Shown one piece after another: positions 16,842-25,890 of a stretch of DNA of 64,000 nt. Under the pieces are notes generated by a model. The model was not told the origin of the DNA. It ran no database searches and saw nothing but the letters and a program-made list of their open reading frames with translations. The position numbers and the translations under genes were made by a program. Source of the DNA: Burkholderia ambifaria (lineage in GTDB: Bacteria > Pseudomonadota > Gammaproteobacteria > Burkholderiales > Burkholderiaceae); the NCBI RefSeq assembly GCF_001443045.1, contig NZ_LKPJ01000007.1, positions 247,102-311,101 on the forward strand. The letters are read 5' to 3'. How positions within the stretch are numbered: the stretch's first letter is position 1; each line of letters begins with the position of its first letter.

Positions 16842-17141
16842 TCATAGATGCAAGTAGAGATGCTTGCCGAACGCGCGTATTACCTCTTCATTACGAGAGA
16901 CAAAAATCCACTGACCCACTCGGTTTGAAACGAGAAGCCCGGCGTCAATCAACGTCGCGATATGTGCAGACACCGTAGACTGCGACAGACCGCTACGAGC
17001 ATGGATCGCATTCGACGGCACGCCGTGACGAAAGTCGACGACGCCTCTCTCGAATCCTCGATCCGGCGTTTTCAGCCACGCCAGAATTTCGCGCCTCAAG
17101 GGGTTCGCGAGCGCCTTATGAATCAGATTTTCGTCAATCAT
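16842..17141 (-). CDS. ArsR-family winged-helix regulator
   Basis: 99 residues. MIDENLIHKALANPLRREIL is the usual ArsR opening, and the recognition helix region is LSQSTVSAHIATLIDAGLL. No CxC metal motif of the ArsR/SmtB metal sensors is present, so it probably senses something other than a metal by that site. It lies 134 bp beyond the 3' end of the acetolactate synthase-like gene on the same strand. Confidence 0.88.
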   Translation of the reverse strand: MIDENLIHKALANPLRREILAWLKTPDRGFERGVVDFRHGVPSNAIHARSGLSQSTVSAHIATLIDAGLLVSNRVGQWIFVSRNEEVIRAFGKHLYLHL

Positions 17142-17275
17142 GATGTTCGACCAGGATCGGGATGGAAGTCGGCGATATGAGGCAAGGCGGGGCTGGCATA
17201 CGATATGCGTCGCCCCGACCGTTCTGCTTCACGTCGTGCACACGTTAGCTGCCGCAGCGCCAGAGTGCGGCAGCA

Positions 17276-19141
17276 TCAGAACATGTCGGTCCGGTTCGGG
17301 TGGCCTTCGTGGTGCGCGCCACGCTCAATGCCCGCCCGAGCCTCGATAAAGGGCCCCGTGACCATCGTCGAATAGCTTTGGCCCGGCCCGACCATTGGGA
17401 ACACATCGGCGTCCGGGTCGATCCTTACGTCGAGGAAGGCTGGCCCCTCGAATTCAATGAACGCCCTGAGCTTGGCCTCCAATTCATTGACCGTATCGAC
17501 GCGGCAAGCGAATTCGAATCCATCGGCTCGAGCCGCCATCACGAAGTCCTTTCGATGAAGCGCCTTGTCGCTCACGAACATCCGTCCATCAAAGAAGAGC
17601 CGCTGCCACTGCCGGATCATCCCGTCGCCGCAGTTATTGAGAAGCAGCACCTTCACGGGCACACCATACGTACTCGCCGTTTCGAGTTCGCCGACATTCA
17701 TCCGGATGCTGCCGTCACCGTCGATATCGATGACGAGGGCATCCGGCCTCGCCAACTGCGCACCGATCGCAGCCGGTAGCCCGAAGCCCATTGTGCCCAT
17801 GCTGCCCGATGTGAGGAAGCTGCGCGGCTCGACGAAATCGAAATACTGAGCAGCCCACATCTGATGCTGACCTACTCCAGTCGTGACGATCGCGCGCCCG
17901 CCTGTCATCTCGCTGAGTTTCTCGATCACGTACTGTGGCTGAATCGCCGTGTTGTTCCGGTCGAAATTCATGCCGTGGCGACGCTTGAGTTCCCCCACCC
18001 GATCGAGCCAGTCCGCAGAGCTTTGCACAATACGGTCATGCGCCATCAACGACTGCAACGCGTCCGTCGCATTGCCGACGTGGCTCCACTGCACCCGCTT
18101 GACCTTGTTGATTTCCGCTTCGTCGATATCGATGTGAGCCACATGCCGCGAGCCCGGCGCGAATCGGTCAGGGCGGCCACCCACGACCCGATCGTCGAAC
18201 CGAGCACCCACTGCGATCAGGAAGTCGCAGTCTTCGACCGCATAGTTCGCGCAGGCGGCGCCATGCATGCCGAGCATGCCGAGCCCCAGCTCATATCGTG
18301 CGGGTATCGCACCGATGCCCATGAGCGTGGTCACGACGGGAATCCTGTAGCGCTCGGAAAACCGCAGCAGCTCGTCCGCCGCTTCTGCCGCGACAACGCC
18401 GCCGCCCGCATAAAGCAGCGGGCGCCGGCTCTGCGCCAGCAGGTCGAAGAATGCCGCACGCTTGTCGTCGTCCAGATGGACGCCCCGCGCCACCATTCGA
18501 AGGCGATCCGAGTATCCGCGAAACTGCAATGCACCGTGCCCGAGATAAGGTCCCATCCAGTTCTGAACGTCCTTCGGCACATCGACGACCACGGGTCCCG
18601 GACGGCCGGTGCGAGCGATGTCAAACGCGCTTCGCAACGTCTGCTCCAGCTTCGACGGATCGGTGACAAGAAATACCTGTTTTGCGCACGCCGACATGAT
18701 GTTGAAGACAGGTGCTTCCTGAAACGCATCGGTGCCGACCATTGCGCGAGGCACTTGTCCGCAAATCAGGACGACGGGAACCGAATCCCCGTTGCAGTCG
18801 GCGATCGGCGTCACCGCATTCGTTGCACCTGGGCCGGATGTCACCATGAACACGCCCACTTTTCCGCTGGCACGAGCGTAGCCGGCGGCCATGAAGCCTG
18901 CAGCCTGCTCGTTGGCAGGAACGACGAACCGGATCTGACGCTCGGGGCTTGCCTTGTGTCGTTCGTTGAAACGAAACACCGCGTCGTACGTCGGCAGGAT
19001 TGCGCCGCCGCTATAGCCGAACAGCGTATCGACGCCCTGTTCGGCGAGCACTCGCAGGATGATGTCTGCGCCGGACATCAGCTCGCCGGCGTGAGCCGGC
19101 GGATGAAGGCGTTGCGACGCAACATTCGGATTCTGGGTCAT
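17276..19141 (-). CDS. acetolactate synthase large subunit-like TPP enzyme
   Basis: 621 residues from ATG 19141. Domain order is that of acetohydroxyacid synthases: N-terminal pyrimidine domain with GYSGGAILPTYDA and the TPP glutamate in PANEQAAGFMA, a central FAD-type domain (LLYAGGGVV, GARFDDRVVG), and a C-terminal TPP domain with GDGSIRMNVGELETA and NNCGDGMIRQWQ. The enzyme condenses two pyruvates, or pyruvate and 2-oxobutyrate. There is no ilvN regulatory subunit next to it, and the C-terminal tail extends past QSYSTMV, so it may be a stand-alone variant. No leader peptide or attenuator is evident upstream. Confidence 0.88.
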   Translation of the reverse strand: MTQNPNVASQRLHPPAHAGELMSGADIILRVLAEQGVDTLFGYSGGAILPTYDAVFRFNERHKASPERQIRFVVPANEQAAGFMAAGYARASGKVGVFMVTSGPGATNAVTPIADCNGDSVPVVLICGQVPRAMVGTDAFQEAPVFNIMSACAKQVFLVTDPSKLEQTLRSAFDIARTGRPGPVVVDVPKDVQNWMGPYLGHGALQFRGYSDRLRMVARGVHLDDDKRAAFFDLLAQSRRPLLYAGGGVVAAEAADELLRFSERYRIPVVTTLMGIGAIPARYELGLGMLGMHGAACANYAVEDCDFLIAVGARFDDRVVGGRPDRFAPGSRHVAHIDIDEAEINKVKRVQWSHVGNATDALQSLMAHDRIVQSSADWLDRVGELKRRHGMNFDRNNTAIQPQYVIEKLSEMTGGRAIVTTGVGQHQMWAAQYFDFVEPRSFLTSGSMGTMGFGLPAAIGAQLARPDALVIDIDGDGSIRMNVGELETASTYGVPVKVLLLNNCGDGMIRQWQRLFFDGRMFVSDKALHRKDFVMAARADGFEFACRVDTVNELEAKLRAFIEFEGPAFLDVRIDPDADVFPMVGPGQSYSTMVTGPFIEARAGIERGAHHEGHPNRTDMF

Positions 19142-19508
19142 GGATGACTCGCAGGGAAAGGGACACCGATTACGTCGGCGACCGATGACAAGGGATGATT
19201 TCCCTTCCAACTCGAGAACAGCGTATGTTCCAAACCAGTTCGTGGACGATCGTTCCAACGGGCTCGGTGTATCGGGCCCTGCCCATCGCGCACGTTGGTG
19301 CTTGCGCGCCTGGAAGAATTGCGAAGGAGTTGAAATCATTCTGCCAACGATCGAAGCCGCCGGTGCGCGGATGAACCACGCGTACGGGCCAAAGTGATCG
19401 TTATCCGGGCCACGGCGGGCTCGACGCCATCGTCCTGATCAGCGTCCCGATGTCCCGGGGCAAACGCGTGCGACCGATGGGGTTGGCTCGCGCGCCGCTT
19501 CGGTGCGG
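19142..19508. other. 367-bp intergenic region upstream of the acetolactate synthase-like gene
   Basis: No supported gene or strong inverted repeat. It should carry the promoter of the acetolactate synthase-like gene and the 3' end of the DJ-1/PfpI gene. No AraC-type HTH remnant can be read beyond the DJ-1 stop in any frame. Confidence 0.5.
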
Positions 19509-20078
19509 TTACGCCAACAACGCTTTGGCGATGCGCTCGACGACGCGTTGACCGAGATCCTCGCTGACCAGGGCCAGGGCCAGGCGGATGCCGGCGTTCA
19601 CCCCGTCCGCCGAATAGACGTTCCCGTCTTTCACGCAATGCTGACCCGCGAGGACGTTGACTCGGGAATGCTCGTTGGCAAGGCGTTGTGCGTCGCCGGG
19701 ATGCGTGACCAGCCAACGACGATCGGCAAGGCCGGCACGGGCGAGCAAAAACGCACCGTTGGACACGGTCGCGAGCTTCCGCGCGTGATAACCGGTTTCG
19801 CGAAGCCAATCGACGAGTTCCCGATGCTCTCGCTCCGGACCGGCGAACCGGGAGCCGGGTATGACGACGATGTCGAACGACGCGGGCGCGTCCGCCAGGC
19901 TAGCTGTCGTGCCTACCGCGGTTCCGTTCGAGCAAACGACCGGCCCGGGCGCCGGCCCGACGAGGTGCTGTTCGTAGACTATCCGGCCACACTGTCGATT
20001 CGCTTCCTGAAACACATCCATCGGACCGCTTGCTTCGAGAAGCCGAAACCCGGCGTACAGCATGATTGCGACATCCAT
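19509..20078 (-). CDS. stand-alone DJ-1/PfpI domain protein with Cys-to-Ser change
   Basis: 189 residues covering one class I glutamine amidotransferase-like (DJ-1/PfpI) domain: GPMDVFQEAN near the N-terminus, FDIVVIPGSRF, and the nucleophile-elbow region TVSNGAFLLARAGL. The divergent neighbour reads SVCNGTFLLGHAGL at the same place, so the usual Cys is Ser here while the following His (VTHP) is kept. It looks like the sensor half of a GlxA/FtrA-type regulator without the AraC HTH. It may be a ligand-binding or decoy protein, not an enzyme. Confidence 0.83.
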   Translation of the reverse strand: MDVAIMLYAGFRLLEASGPMDVFQEANRQCGRIVYEQHLVGPAPGPVVCSNGTAVGTTASLADAPASFDIVVIPGSRFAGPEREHRELVDWLRETGYHARKLATVSNGAFLLARAGLADRRWLVTHPGDAQRLANEHSRVNVLAGQHCVKDGNVYSADGVNAGIRLALALVSEDLGQRVVERIAKALLA

Positions 20079-20649
20079 AGTGCATTACTCCGCAGACGTA
20101 CTCGGGCGAATCGCTGACTCTGTCGCCGCACCGCAGTGGCAGGCCATGCCGGCGGGAACGCCTCCGGCCGACCGGGCAAAGCCGGCACGGGCCCCCGACA
20201 TGGCATGCAATTCCTTCGAACAACGGCAACGCGTGACGCGCTTCGGTCGATACGACAATTCGGCTTACCCGATCCATTTCCGGCGCCGTTCTTGCCCCGC
20301 ACGTTGTCGGAACCCAGTCTAGTCAGACGACGCGAAAGCGGAAACCCGAACATGCAATCTTGCGCGGCCAATCGCGGCGAGATTTCGGCCACGTCGCGTC
20401 GCCGGTTTCGGCGCCCGACGAGCGGCTGCAACGCTGCAAACGTCGAAGCACGCCGGCCTGGCTGACATTCAGCCTTGTTCCCACGACGCAAAAGTCAATT
20501 ACCGGACCGTGTGTCCACGCAGTCCCTCCGTTGCGGTAATCTGGCGCAACGCTCGTCACCACGTCCCCGCGCCGGCTCGAAACGCGATGCAGCAGCCGCG
20601 GCGCGTGATGCCTCTGCGCGAGCGGGCTCTTACTTGCTGAAGGTCAGGA
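20079..20649. other. 571-bp divergent intergenic region
   Basis: Separates the two DJ-1-domain genes. No gene is supported on either strand; the longest open frames have no binding site or coding character. Presumably contains the promoters of both genes. No strong palindrome was found by eye. Confidence 0.5.
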
Positions 20650-21675
20650 ATGAAAGTCGCCATTGTCATCTTCGATGGTGTGCAGGCGTTGGATGTCGCA
20701 GGCCCACTGGACGTATTTGCGGAAGCCAACACATATCTTCCTGTTCATCAAAGGTATGAGGTTTCCCTCGTGGGAAGCCGGGCCGGCACCGTGACCTGTT
20801 CGAACGGAATGCAGTTGTCCGTCCCGTTCGGCTTTGCGGATATCGACGCGCAATATGACCTGATACTGGTCGCGGGTGGTCCGCAGTTGCCGGACGCCCG
20901 ACCGTCCGGCGACGTCCTTGCCTGGCTGCAGTCGCAGGCACGGGGCGCGACACGGTTCGGCTCCGTGTGCAACGGCACGTTTCTGCTCGGCCATGCGGGC
21001 CTGATCGACGGCAAGGCCGTGACGACGCACTGGGCGGTTGCAGAGCGTCTCGCAAACGAGTTTCCATTGGCAAGCGTAAAACCCGACAGCATATTCATCC
21101 GGGACGGGCGACTGTTTACGTCCGCCGGCGTGACGGCAGGCATCGATCTTTGCCTGTCGTTCGTGTCGGAAGACTGGGGGCACGAGATGGCCGTCCGCAT
21201 CGCGAAGCAACTGGTCGTCTATATTCAGCGCGAAGGCGGGCAGTCGCAGTACAGTCCGTTCGTCTCGGCCGGCAAGGACGAGGATCCGATCATCGGCAAG
21301 GTTCACCAGTACGTGACCGACCACATCACCGATACGCTGTCGATCGAGCAGCTCGCGAGCGCCGTGTCGGTGAGCCGCCGGACCTTCTCGCGGCTGTTTG
21401 CCAAGCATGCAAAGGTGACGCCGTCCGCGTTCGTCGAACAGATTCGCGTCGACACCGCGAGGACGTTGCTCGAAAAGTCCGACGCACCGCTCAAGACCGT
21501 CGCGTTCAGATGCGGCTTTCACAGCGCGACGCATATGCGCTCGACGTTCGCGCGGCGGCTCAACGTCACGCCGCAACAGTACCGGCAACGGTTCAGGAGC
21601 ACGGCGGATTCGAATCGGCACGCGCAGGCCGGTGCGGGCGACCCAGCCGGTTCGCAAGAGCCATTGCATCCGTGA
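20650..21675 (+). CDS. GlxA/FtrA-type AraC family regulator (DJ-1/PfpI domain + AraC HTH)
   Basis: 341 residues. Residues 1-190 form the DJ-1/PfpI ligand domain, with SVCNGTFLLGHAGL and VTTHWAVAERLANEFP. Residues 225-320 form the AraC double HTH (LSIEQLASAVSVSRRTFSRL and VAFRCGFHSATHMRSTFARR). This architecture is typical of regulators of amino acid or amine catabolism. The C-terminal tail of about 20 residues is Gly/Ala rich. Its stop overlaps the GTG start of the mug gene (GTGA), an odd coupling of a regulator to DNA repair. Confidence 0.92.
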   Translation: MKVAIVIFDGVQALDVAGPLDVFAEANTYLPVHQRYEVSLVGSRAGTVTCSNGMQLSVPFGFADIDAQYDLILVAGGPQLPDARPSGDVLAWLQSQARGATRFGSVCNGTFLLGHAGLIDGKAVTTHWAVAERLANEFPLASVKPDSIFIRDGRLFTSAGVTAGIDLCLSFVSEDWGHEMAVRIAKQLVVYIQREGGQSQYSPFVSAGKDEDPIIGKVHQYVTDHITDTLSIEQLASAVSVSRRTFSRLFAKHAKVTPSAFVEQIRVDTARTLLEKSDAPLKTVAFRCGFHSATHMRSTFARRLNVTPQQYRQRFRSTADSNRHAQAGAGDPAGSQEPLHP

Positions 21676-22202
21676 GTCACGCCGATTCGGTTCAGCCGCT
21701 GCCGGACATTCTCGAGCCCGGGTTGTCGGTGATCTTCTGCGGAATCAACCCGGGGCTCGGTTCGGCGTCGACGGGCCATCACTTCTCGATCGCAAGCAAC
21801 CGATTCTGGCGCGTCGTTCACCTGGCCGGCTTTTCTCCCGAACGGATTCGTCCCGAAGACGATCGCACGCTTCTTCGATGTGGTTGCGGGCTCACCACGG
21901 CAGTTTCGCGTGCGACGGCGCGTGCCGACGAGTTGTCGCGATCAGAGCTGGAAGCGGCTGCATCCGGATTTAAGCGGAAGATCGAACATCATGCGCCGCG
22001 GTACGTCGCGTTTCTCGGCAAGGCCGCACTTGCCGCGATGTCCGGCAAGCGCGACATCCAGTGGGGCACGCAACCCGATACGTTCGGCGGTGCACTTGCA
22101 TGGGTGCTGCCGAATCCGAGCGGCCTGAACCGCGCGTTCGACCTCGATTCACTGGTAGCCGCCTACCGTGAACTCCGTGTCGCGATCGCGTCCGTGCCTT
22201 GA
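21672..22202 (+). CDS. mug: G/U mismatch-specific uracil/thymine DNA glycosylase
   Basis: 176 residues starting at GTG 21672, which overlaps the AraC-type regulator's stop (GTGA). GINPGLGSASTGHHF is the Mug/TDG active-site motif and NPSGLN the second signature loop. The enzyme flips out and excises uracil or thymine mispaired with G, and ethenocytosine. Length is close to E. coli Mug (168). Its 3' end overlaps the convergent LysR gene by 40 bp, so mRNAs could pair there. Confidence 0.92.
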   Translation: MSHADSVQPLPDILEPGLSVIFCGINPGLGSASTGHHFSIASNRFWRVVHLAGFSPERIRPEDDRTLLRCGCGLTTAVSRATARADELSRSELEAAASGFKRKIEHHAPRYVAFLGKAALAAMSGKRDIQWGTQPDTFGGALAWVLPNPSGLNRAFDLDSLVAAYRELRVAIASVP

Positions 22203-23095
22203 AGTTCTGCGTTGTTGCGCAGCGTGTCGGTAACGAAATCCACGAAGGCCCGGACCTTTCCGCTCGCGCCTCGCCGCTCGACATGGAGCAGGCTTACCGG
22301 AATCGGCTCGGGCTCGAACGCCGTCAGGACGGGCCGAAGCCTGCCGTCGCGCACCTCCGGGGCGGCCTGATACGACAGGAGCTGCGTCATGCCCACGGAA
22401 TCGACGGCAGCCAGAACGGCGGCCGGAACCAGGTCGACGATCATCCGCGGTCGAAGTCGAACGGGCACCCGCAAACCGTTGTCGTAAAACACCCACTCGA
22501 GCGGAAGCGACACACCGGTGCATGACACGCAGTCGTGACGGATCAGGTCGCGCGGATGCGCGGGTTCTCCATGCGCGGCGAGATAGGCAGGCGCTGCGTA
22601 CGTTCTTCGCCGAACGACACCCAACGGAAGCGCGAATATCGACGAGTCGCCCAGGTGGCCGATCCGGATGGCAATATCGACGCCCTCCTCGAGCAGCCGC
22701 GTGGTCCGGTCGACATACACCGCGTTGACGTCGACATCGGGATAACGCAATACGAATGCATTCACCAGCGGCGCGATGAAGCGCTGGCCGAACAGCACCG
22801 GGGCCGAAACGGTCAGCGTGCCCACGGGGTTCTCATGATCCGCGGCAATATTCACCTCCGCGTCCGCGATGACGTCCAGCACCTTGCGGCACGCATCGGC
22901 GTAGGTCGTACCCGCGTCCGTTGCCCGCACCGAGCGCGTCGTGCGCGCCAGCAGTTGCGTGCCGATTCTGGTTTCGAGCGAATGGACCGCCCGCGAAACC
23001 GCCGCCGTCGACAAGCCGAGCTTCTCCGATGCGGCGGTGAAGCTGCCGCGGTCGACGACGGCCACAAAGACTTCCATCTCGCGCAACTTGTCCAC
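22163..23095 (-). CDS. LysR-family transcription regulator
   Basis: 310 residues from GTG 23095, chosen because GGGAGG lies five bases upstream; ATG 23077 is the alternative. The HTH (FVAVVDRGSFTAASEKLGLS, AVSRAVHSLETRIG) is followed by an effector-binding domain of the CrgA/AaeR-like group (APVLFGQRFIAPLV). It is divergent from the ABM/efflux genes across 430 bp and is the likely regulator of that efflux operon. Confidence 0.92.
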   Translation of the reverse strand: MDKLREMEVFVAVVDRGSFTAASEKLGLSTAAVSRAVHSLETRIGTQLLARTTRSVRATDAGTTYADACRKVLDVIADAEVNIAADHENPVGTLTVSAPVLFGQRFIAPLVNAFVLRYPDVDVNAVYVDRTTRLLEEGVDIAIRIGHLGDSSIFALPLGVVRRRTYAAPAYLAAHGEPAHPRDLIRHDCVSCTGVSLPLEWVFYDNGLRVPVRLRPRMIVDLVPAAVLAAVDSVGMTQLLSYQAAPEVRDGRLRPVLTAFEPEPIPVSLLHVERRGASGKVRAFVDFVTDTLRNNAELQGTDAIATRSSR

Positions 23096-23525
23096 TCCGC
23101 CTCCCGACCCGGTCGATTGAATCCATACGTCGCGATTGTATGCGCGCGATCCTGCCGGTCGTGCTTTCGCACGTTCGGGTGACCCAAAAACGCGGCAGGA
23201 TGGCCGCAATCGATCCATTTCCGTTCGGCATGAAGCATGCCGATCGTGCCACTCGCGGTTCGCCGATGCCGGTCATTCCGGCCCGACGTAAACAGAGTCT
23301 TTCCGTTCGTGCCGGTAATGAAGACGTCCACTACGGCCGTGGCACATTTCGCTCGCTCATTGGCCCAAAACCGAAGCTGCTCGCGCTATGGGAAAGCCGC
23401 TCCATCTCTGACAATGAATGCCATCACCGCGTGGCCGCGACAGCACGACAATACCGGCCCGCATCGCCGGGCGCCGTGCGTCTTGCACATTGCGTCGTAT
23501 TGCTAACCGAATGAGAGAGTCCGCC
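23096..23525. other. 430-bp divergent region between the LysR gene and the ABM/efflux operon
   Basis: No gene supported. Expected to carry a LysR-type T-N11-A operator and the promoter of the ABM gene. I could not single out one site by eye. Confidence 0.5.
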
Positions 23526-24212
23526 ATGTTTTCTGCAATGCTTGAAGTCAAGCCGATACCGGAACAGTTCGATGCCTATCTCGGCATGGCGAAGATGCTT
23601 CGGCCCGAACTCGAGAAGATCGACGGGTTCGTCGATAACACGCGCTATGGAAGCCTGACCCGGGACGGATGGCTTCTGTCGCTGTCGAGCTGGCGCGACG
23701 AGAAGTCGCTGGTGCGCTGGCGAACCTCGACGAAGCACCACACCATTCAGCAGGTCGCGCGCGATCGCATATTTTCCGACTACCACCTGCGCATCGGCCA
23801 GGTCGTCGCCGATACGTGCATTCCAGCAGGTCAGGTCCTGCAGGAACAGCGCCTCGACGTGACCGAGGTCGGCGCAGGCACGGCCGTCATGCTGCTGGAT
23901 GCGACGTGCGCACCGGACTGGCCCAGGCAGGCAGGCGCGCAAGCGGTTGCCGAATGGTTGGGGCTCGACACGCAGGCGCACGGCCTCGTTGCATGGGACG
24001 CGTTCGACGCGCTGTTGACGCCCGGCGACGTGATCGTCGTCGCGACCTGGCGCGATCAGGCTGCCGCCGCCGCGTTCGAACGCGGAGCGAACCTGCGCTC
24101 CGATACGCGCGTTCGGCATATCCGCATCGTGCGGGAGTACGGCATGTTCGATCGCAGGGAAGCGCCGCAGCACTTCGACGAAGCGCGTCGCCATGAACCG
24201 GCCACACGCTGA
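23526..24212 (+). CDS. antibiotic biosynthesis monooxygenase (ABM) domain protein
   Basis: 228 residues from ATG 23526 (GAGAG upstream). The first about 105 residues match the ABM/EthD-like ferredoxin-like fold (MFSAMLEVKPIPEQFDAYL, LLSLSSWRDEKSLVRWRTS). The second half seems a diverged repeat of the same fold (VIVVATWRDQAAAAAFERG), so the chain is a tandem ABM. Such proteins oxidise or bind aromatic compounds. It precedes the three efflux genes and may act on the exported drug. A hairpin sits directly at its stop. Confidence 0.85.
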   Translation: MFSAMLEVKPIPEQFDAYLGMAKMLRPELEKIDGFVDNTRYGSLTRDGWLLSLSSWRDEKSLVRWRTSTKHHTIQQVARDRIFSDYHLRIGQVVADTCIPAGQVLQEQRLDVTEVGAGTAVMLLDATCAPDWPRQAGAQAVAEWLGLDTQAHGLVAWDAFDALLTPGDVIVVATWRDQAAAAAFERGANLRSDTRVRHIRIVREYGMFDRREAPQHFDEARRHEPATR

Positions 24213-24234
24213 CGGCATCTTGCCGATGCCGTCA
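24210..24234 (+). terminator. hairpin at the ABM stop codon (terminator or attenuator)
   Basis: TGACGGCATC and GATGCCGTCA form a perfect 10-bp stem with a 5-bp loop, followed by TTTCT. The first arm includes the ABM stop codon. It lies 30 bp before the MFS start, so it would cut efflux transcription partly or fully unless read through. Confidence 0.65.
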
Positions 24235-24264
24235 TTTCTCCAATCTCGGTAGATAAGGGATCCT

Positions 24265-25890
24265 ATGAGTTCCGCCACCCCTTCGACGACCGGAACGAGC
24301 GAGCCGCTCGGCGTACCCGCACCGGCGCACGCGCCGTTGCGGAACACGCAGACGCCGGTGCAGCCGGGCTCCGGCCACGCTGCATTGTCGCCGCGTGTCG
24401 CTATCGGCCTGGTCGGAATGCTGTTCGCGTCGTTGCTGGCGATACTCAACGAACAGGTCACCGCATCGGCGATGGCCGACATTCAAGGCGCACTGTCGAT
24501 CGGACATGACGACGGGACCTGGCTGACCGCGCTGTTCGAAGCCGCCAACGTTGCGACGATGGTGTTCGCCCCATGGTTCGGCATGACCTTCACGCTGAAG
24601 CGATTCACGATCGGCGCCGTCGTCGCCACGTTGATCTTCGGCATGCTTTGTCCGCTCGCGCCGACCCTGCCCGCACTTTACGTGCTGCGCGTGCTGCAGG
24701 GCGTGGCGGGCGGCTGCCTGCCGCCGATGCTGATCATCGTCACGCTGCGCTATCTGCCGCCCAAGATAAAGTTGTACGGGCTCGCCGGATACGCGCTGAC
24801 CGCAACGTTCGGGCCCGCGCTCGGCACGCCGCTGGCTGCATTGTGGACGGAGTATGTCAGTTGGCGCATGGCCTTTCTTCAGATCGTGCCGCTCGGGATC
24901 GCGAGCTGTCTGGCGATTCGGTTCGGCATCCCGGCCGATCCGCTGAAACTCGAACGGTTCGGTTCGTTCAACTGGATCGGATTCCTCACCGGCTTTCCCG
25001 GCGTGGCAATGCTCGTGATCGGCCTTCTGCAAGGCGATCGCCTCGACTGGCTGCATTCCGGCTTCATCTGCGCGATGTTTTCCGGCGGGGCGTTCCTGCT
25101 TGCGGTGTTCCTCGTCAACGAATGGTTTCACCCGCTGCCCTTTTTCAAGCTGCAGATGCTCGGCCGCCGCAACTTCGCGCACGGCCTCCTCACGCTCACG
25201 GGCGCCGTGGTGCTGCTGGTCGGCGTCGCCGCGATACCGGGGCAGTATCTCGCGAAGGTTCACGCCTACAGAGCGCTGCAGACGGCTCCGCTGTCGCTGC
25301 TGGTCGCCCTCCCGCTACTGATTGCGCTGCCCCTGACGGCCGCCGTGCTGAACCTTCGGCAGATCGATCGCCGCTGGGTGCTCGGTATCGGACTTGCCCT
25401 CATGGCAACGACATGTGCGATGGGTAGCGTGATGACGTCCGAGTGGATTCGCGACAATTTCTATCTGCTTCAGTCGTTACAGATCGCGGCCCAGCCGATG
25501 GTAATCCTGTCGATCCTGATGGGCGTCACGACGGGTTTGCCGCCGACCGAGGGCCCGTTTGCGTCGGCCATGTTCAATTCGCTGAAGACGTTCTCCGCCG
25601 TAGCCGCGACTGCGCTGATCGAAGGAGTCGGTACCGCTCGCGAACGCTTTCATTCGAACGTGCTGGTGGACCGCCTGGGCAACCACATGGCGGCGACGGA
25701 CCAGAGCATCGACACCCTTCGCGGTCTTAGCGAGCTTGCACACCGAGTCCACGAGCAGGCGTTCGTGCTGACGTCGGCCGATCTCTATCGCGTGATGGCG
25801 GGCGTCGCGATTGCGCTTCTTCTCCTCGTTCCGGTGTTGCCCGTGCGGATCTATCCGCCGTGGACCATGACGCCGCCTCCTTCCCGTTGA
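24265..25890 (+). CDS. DHA2-family MFS drug exporter (EmrB-like, 14 helices)
   Basis: 541 residues with about 14 membrane segments. After a 45-residue soluble N-terminus comes LLAILNEQVTASAMADIQGALSIGHDDGTW, the place of helix 1 and motif D of DHA2 pumps (in pieces: LNEQVTASAMADIQ, HDDGTWLTALFEA). It exports amphipathic drugs with protons, working with the adaptor and outer membrane channel encoded next. The stop overlaps the adaptor start (TGATG). Confidence 0.9.
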   Translation: MSSATPSTTGTSEPLGVPAPAHAPLRNTQTPVQPGSGHAALSPRVAIGLVGMLFASLLAILNEQVTASAMADIQGALSIGHDDGTWLTALFEAANVATMVFAPWFGMTFTLKRFTIGAVVATLIFGMLCPLAPTLPALYVLRVLQGVAGGCLPPMLIIVTLRYLPPKIKLYGLAGYALTATFGPALGTPLAALWTEYVSWRMAFLQIVPLGIASCLAIRFGIPADPLKLERFGSFNWIGFLTGFPGVAMLVIGLLQGDRLDWLHSGFICAMFSGGAFLLAVFLVNEWFHPLPFFKLQMLGRRNFAHGLLTLTGAVVLLVGVAAIPGQYLAKVHAYRALQTAPLSLLVALPLLIALPLTAAVLNLRQIDRRWVLGIGLALMATTCAMGSVMTSEWIRDNFYLLQSLQIAAQPMVILSILMGVTTGLPPTEGPFASAMFNSLKTFSAVAATALIEGVGTARERFHSNVLVDRLGNHMAATDQSIDTLRGLSELAHRVHEQAFVLTSADLYRVMAGVAIALLLLVPVLPVRIYPPWTMTPPPSR

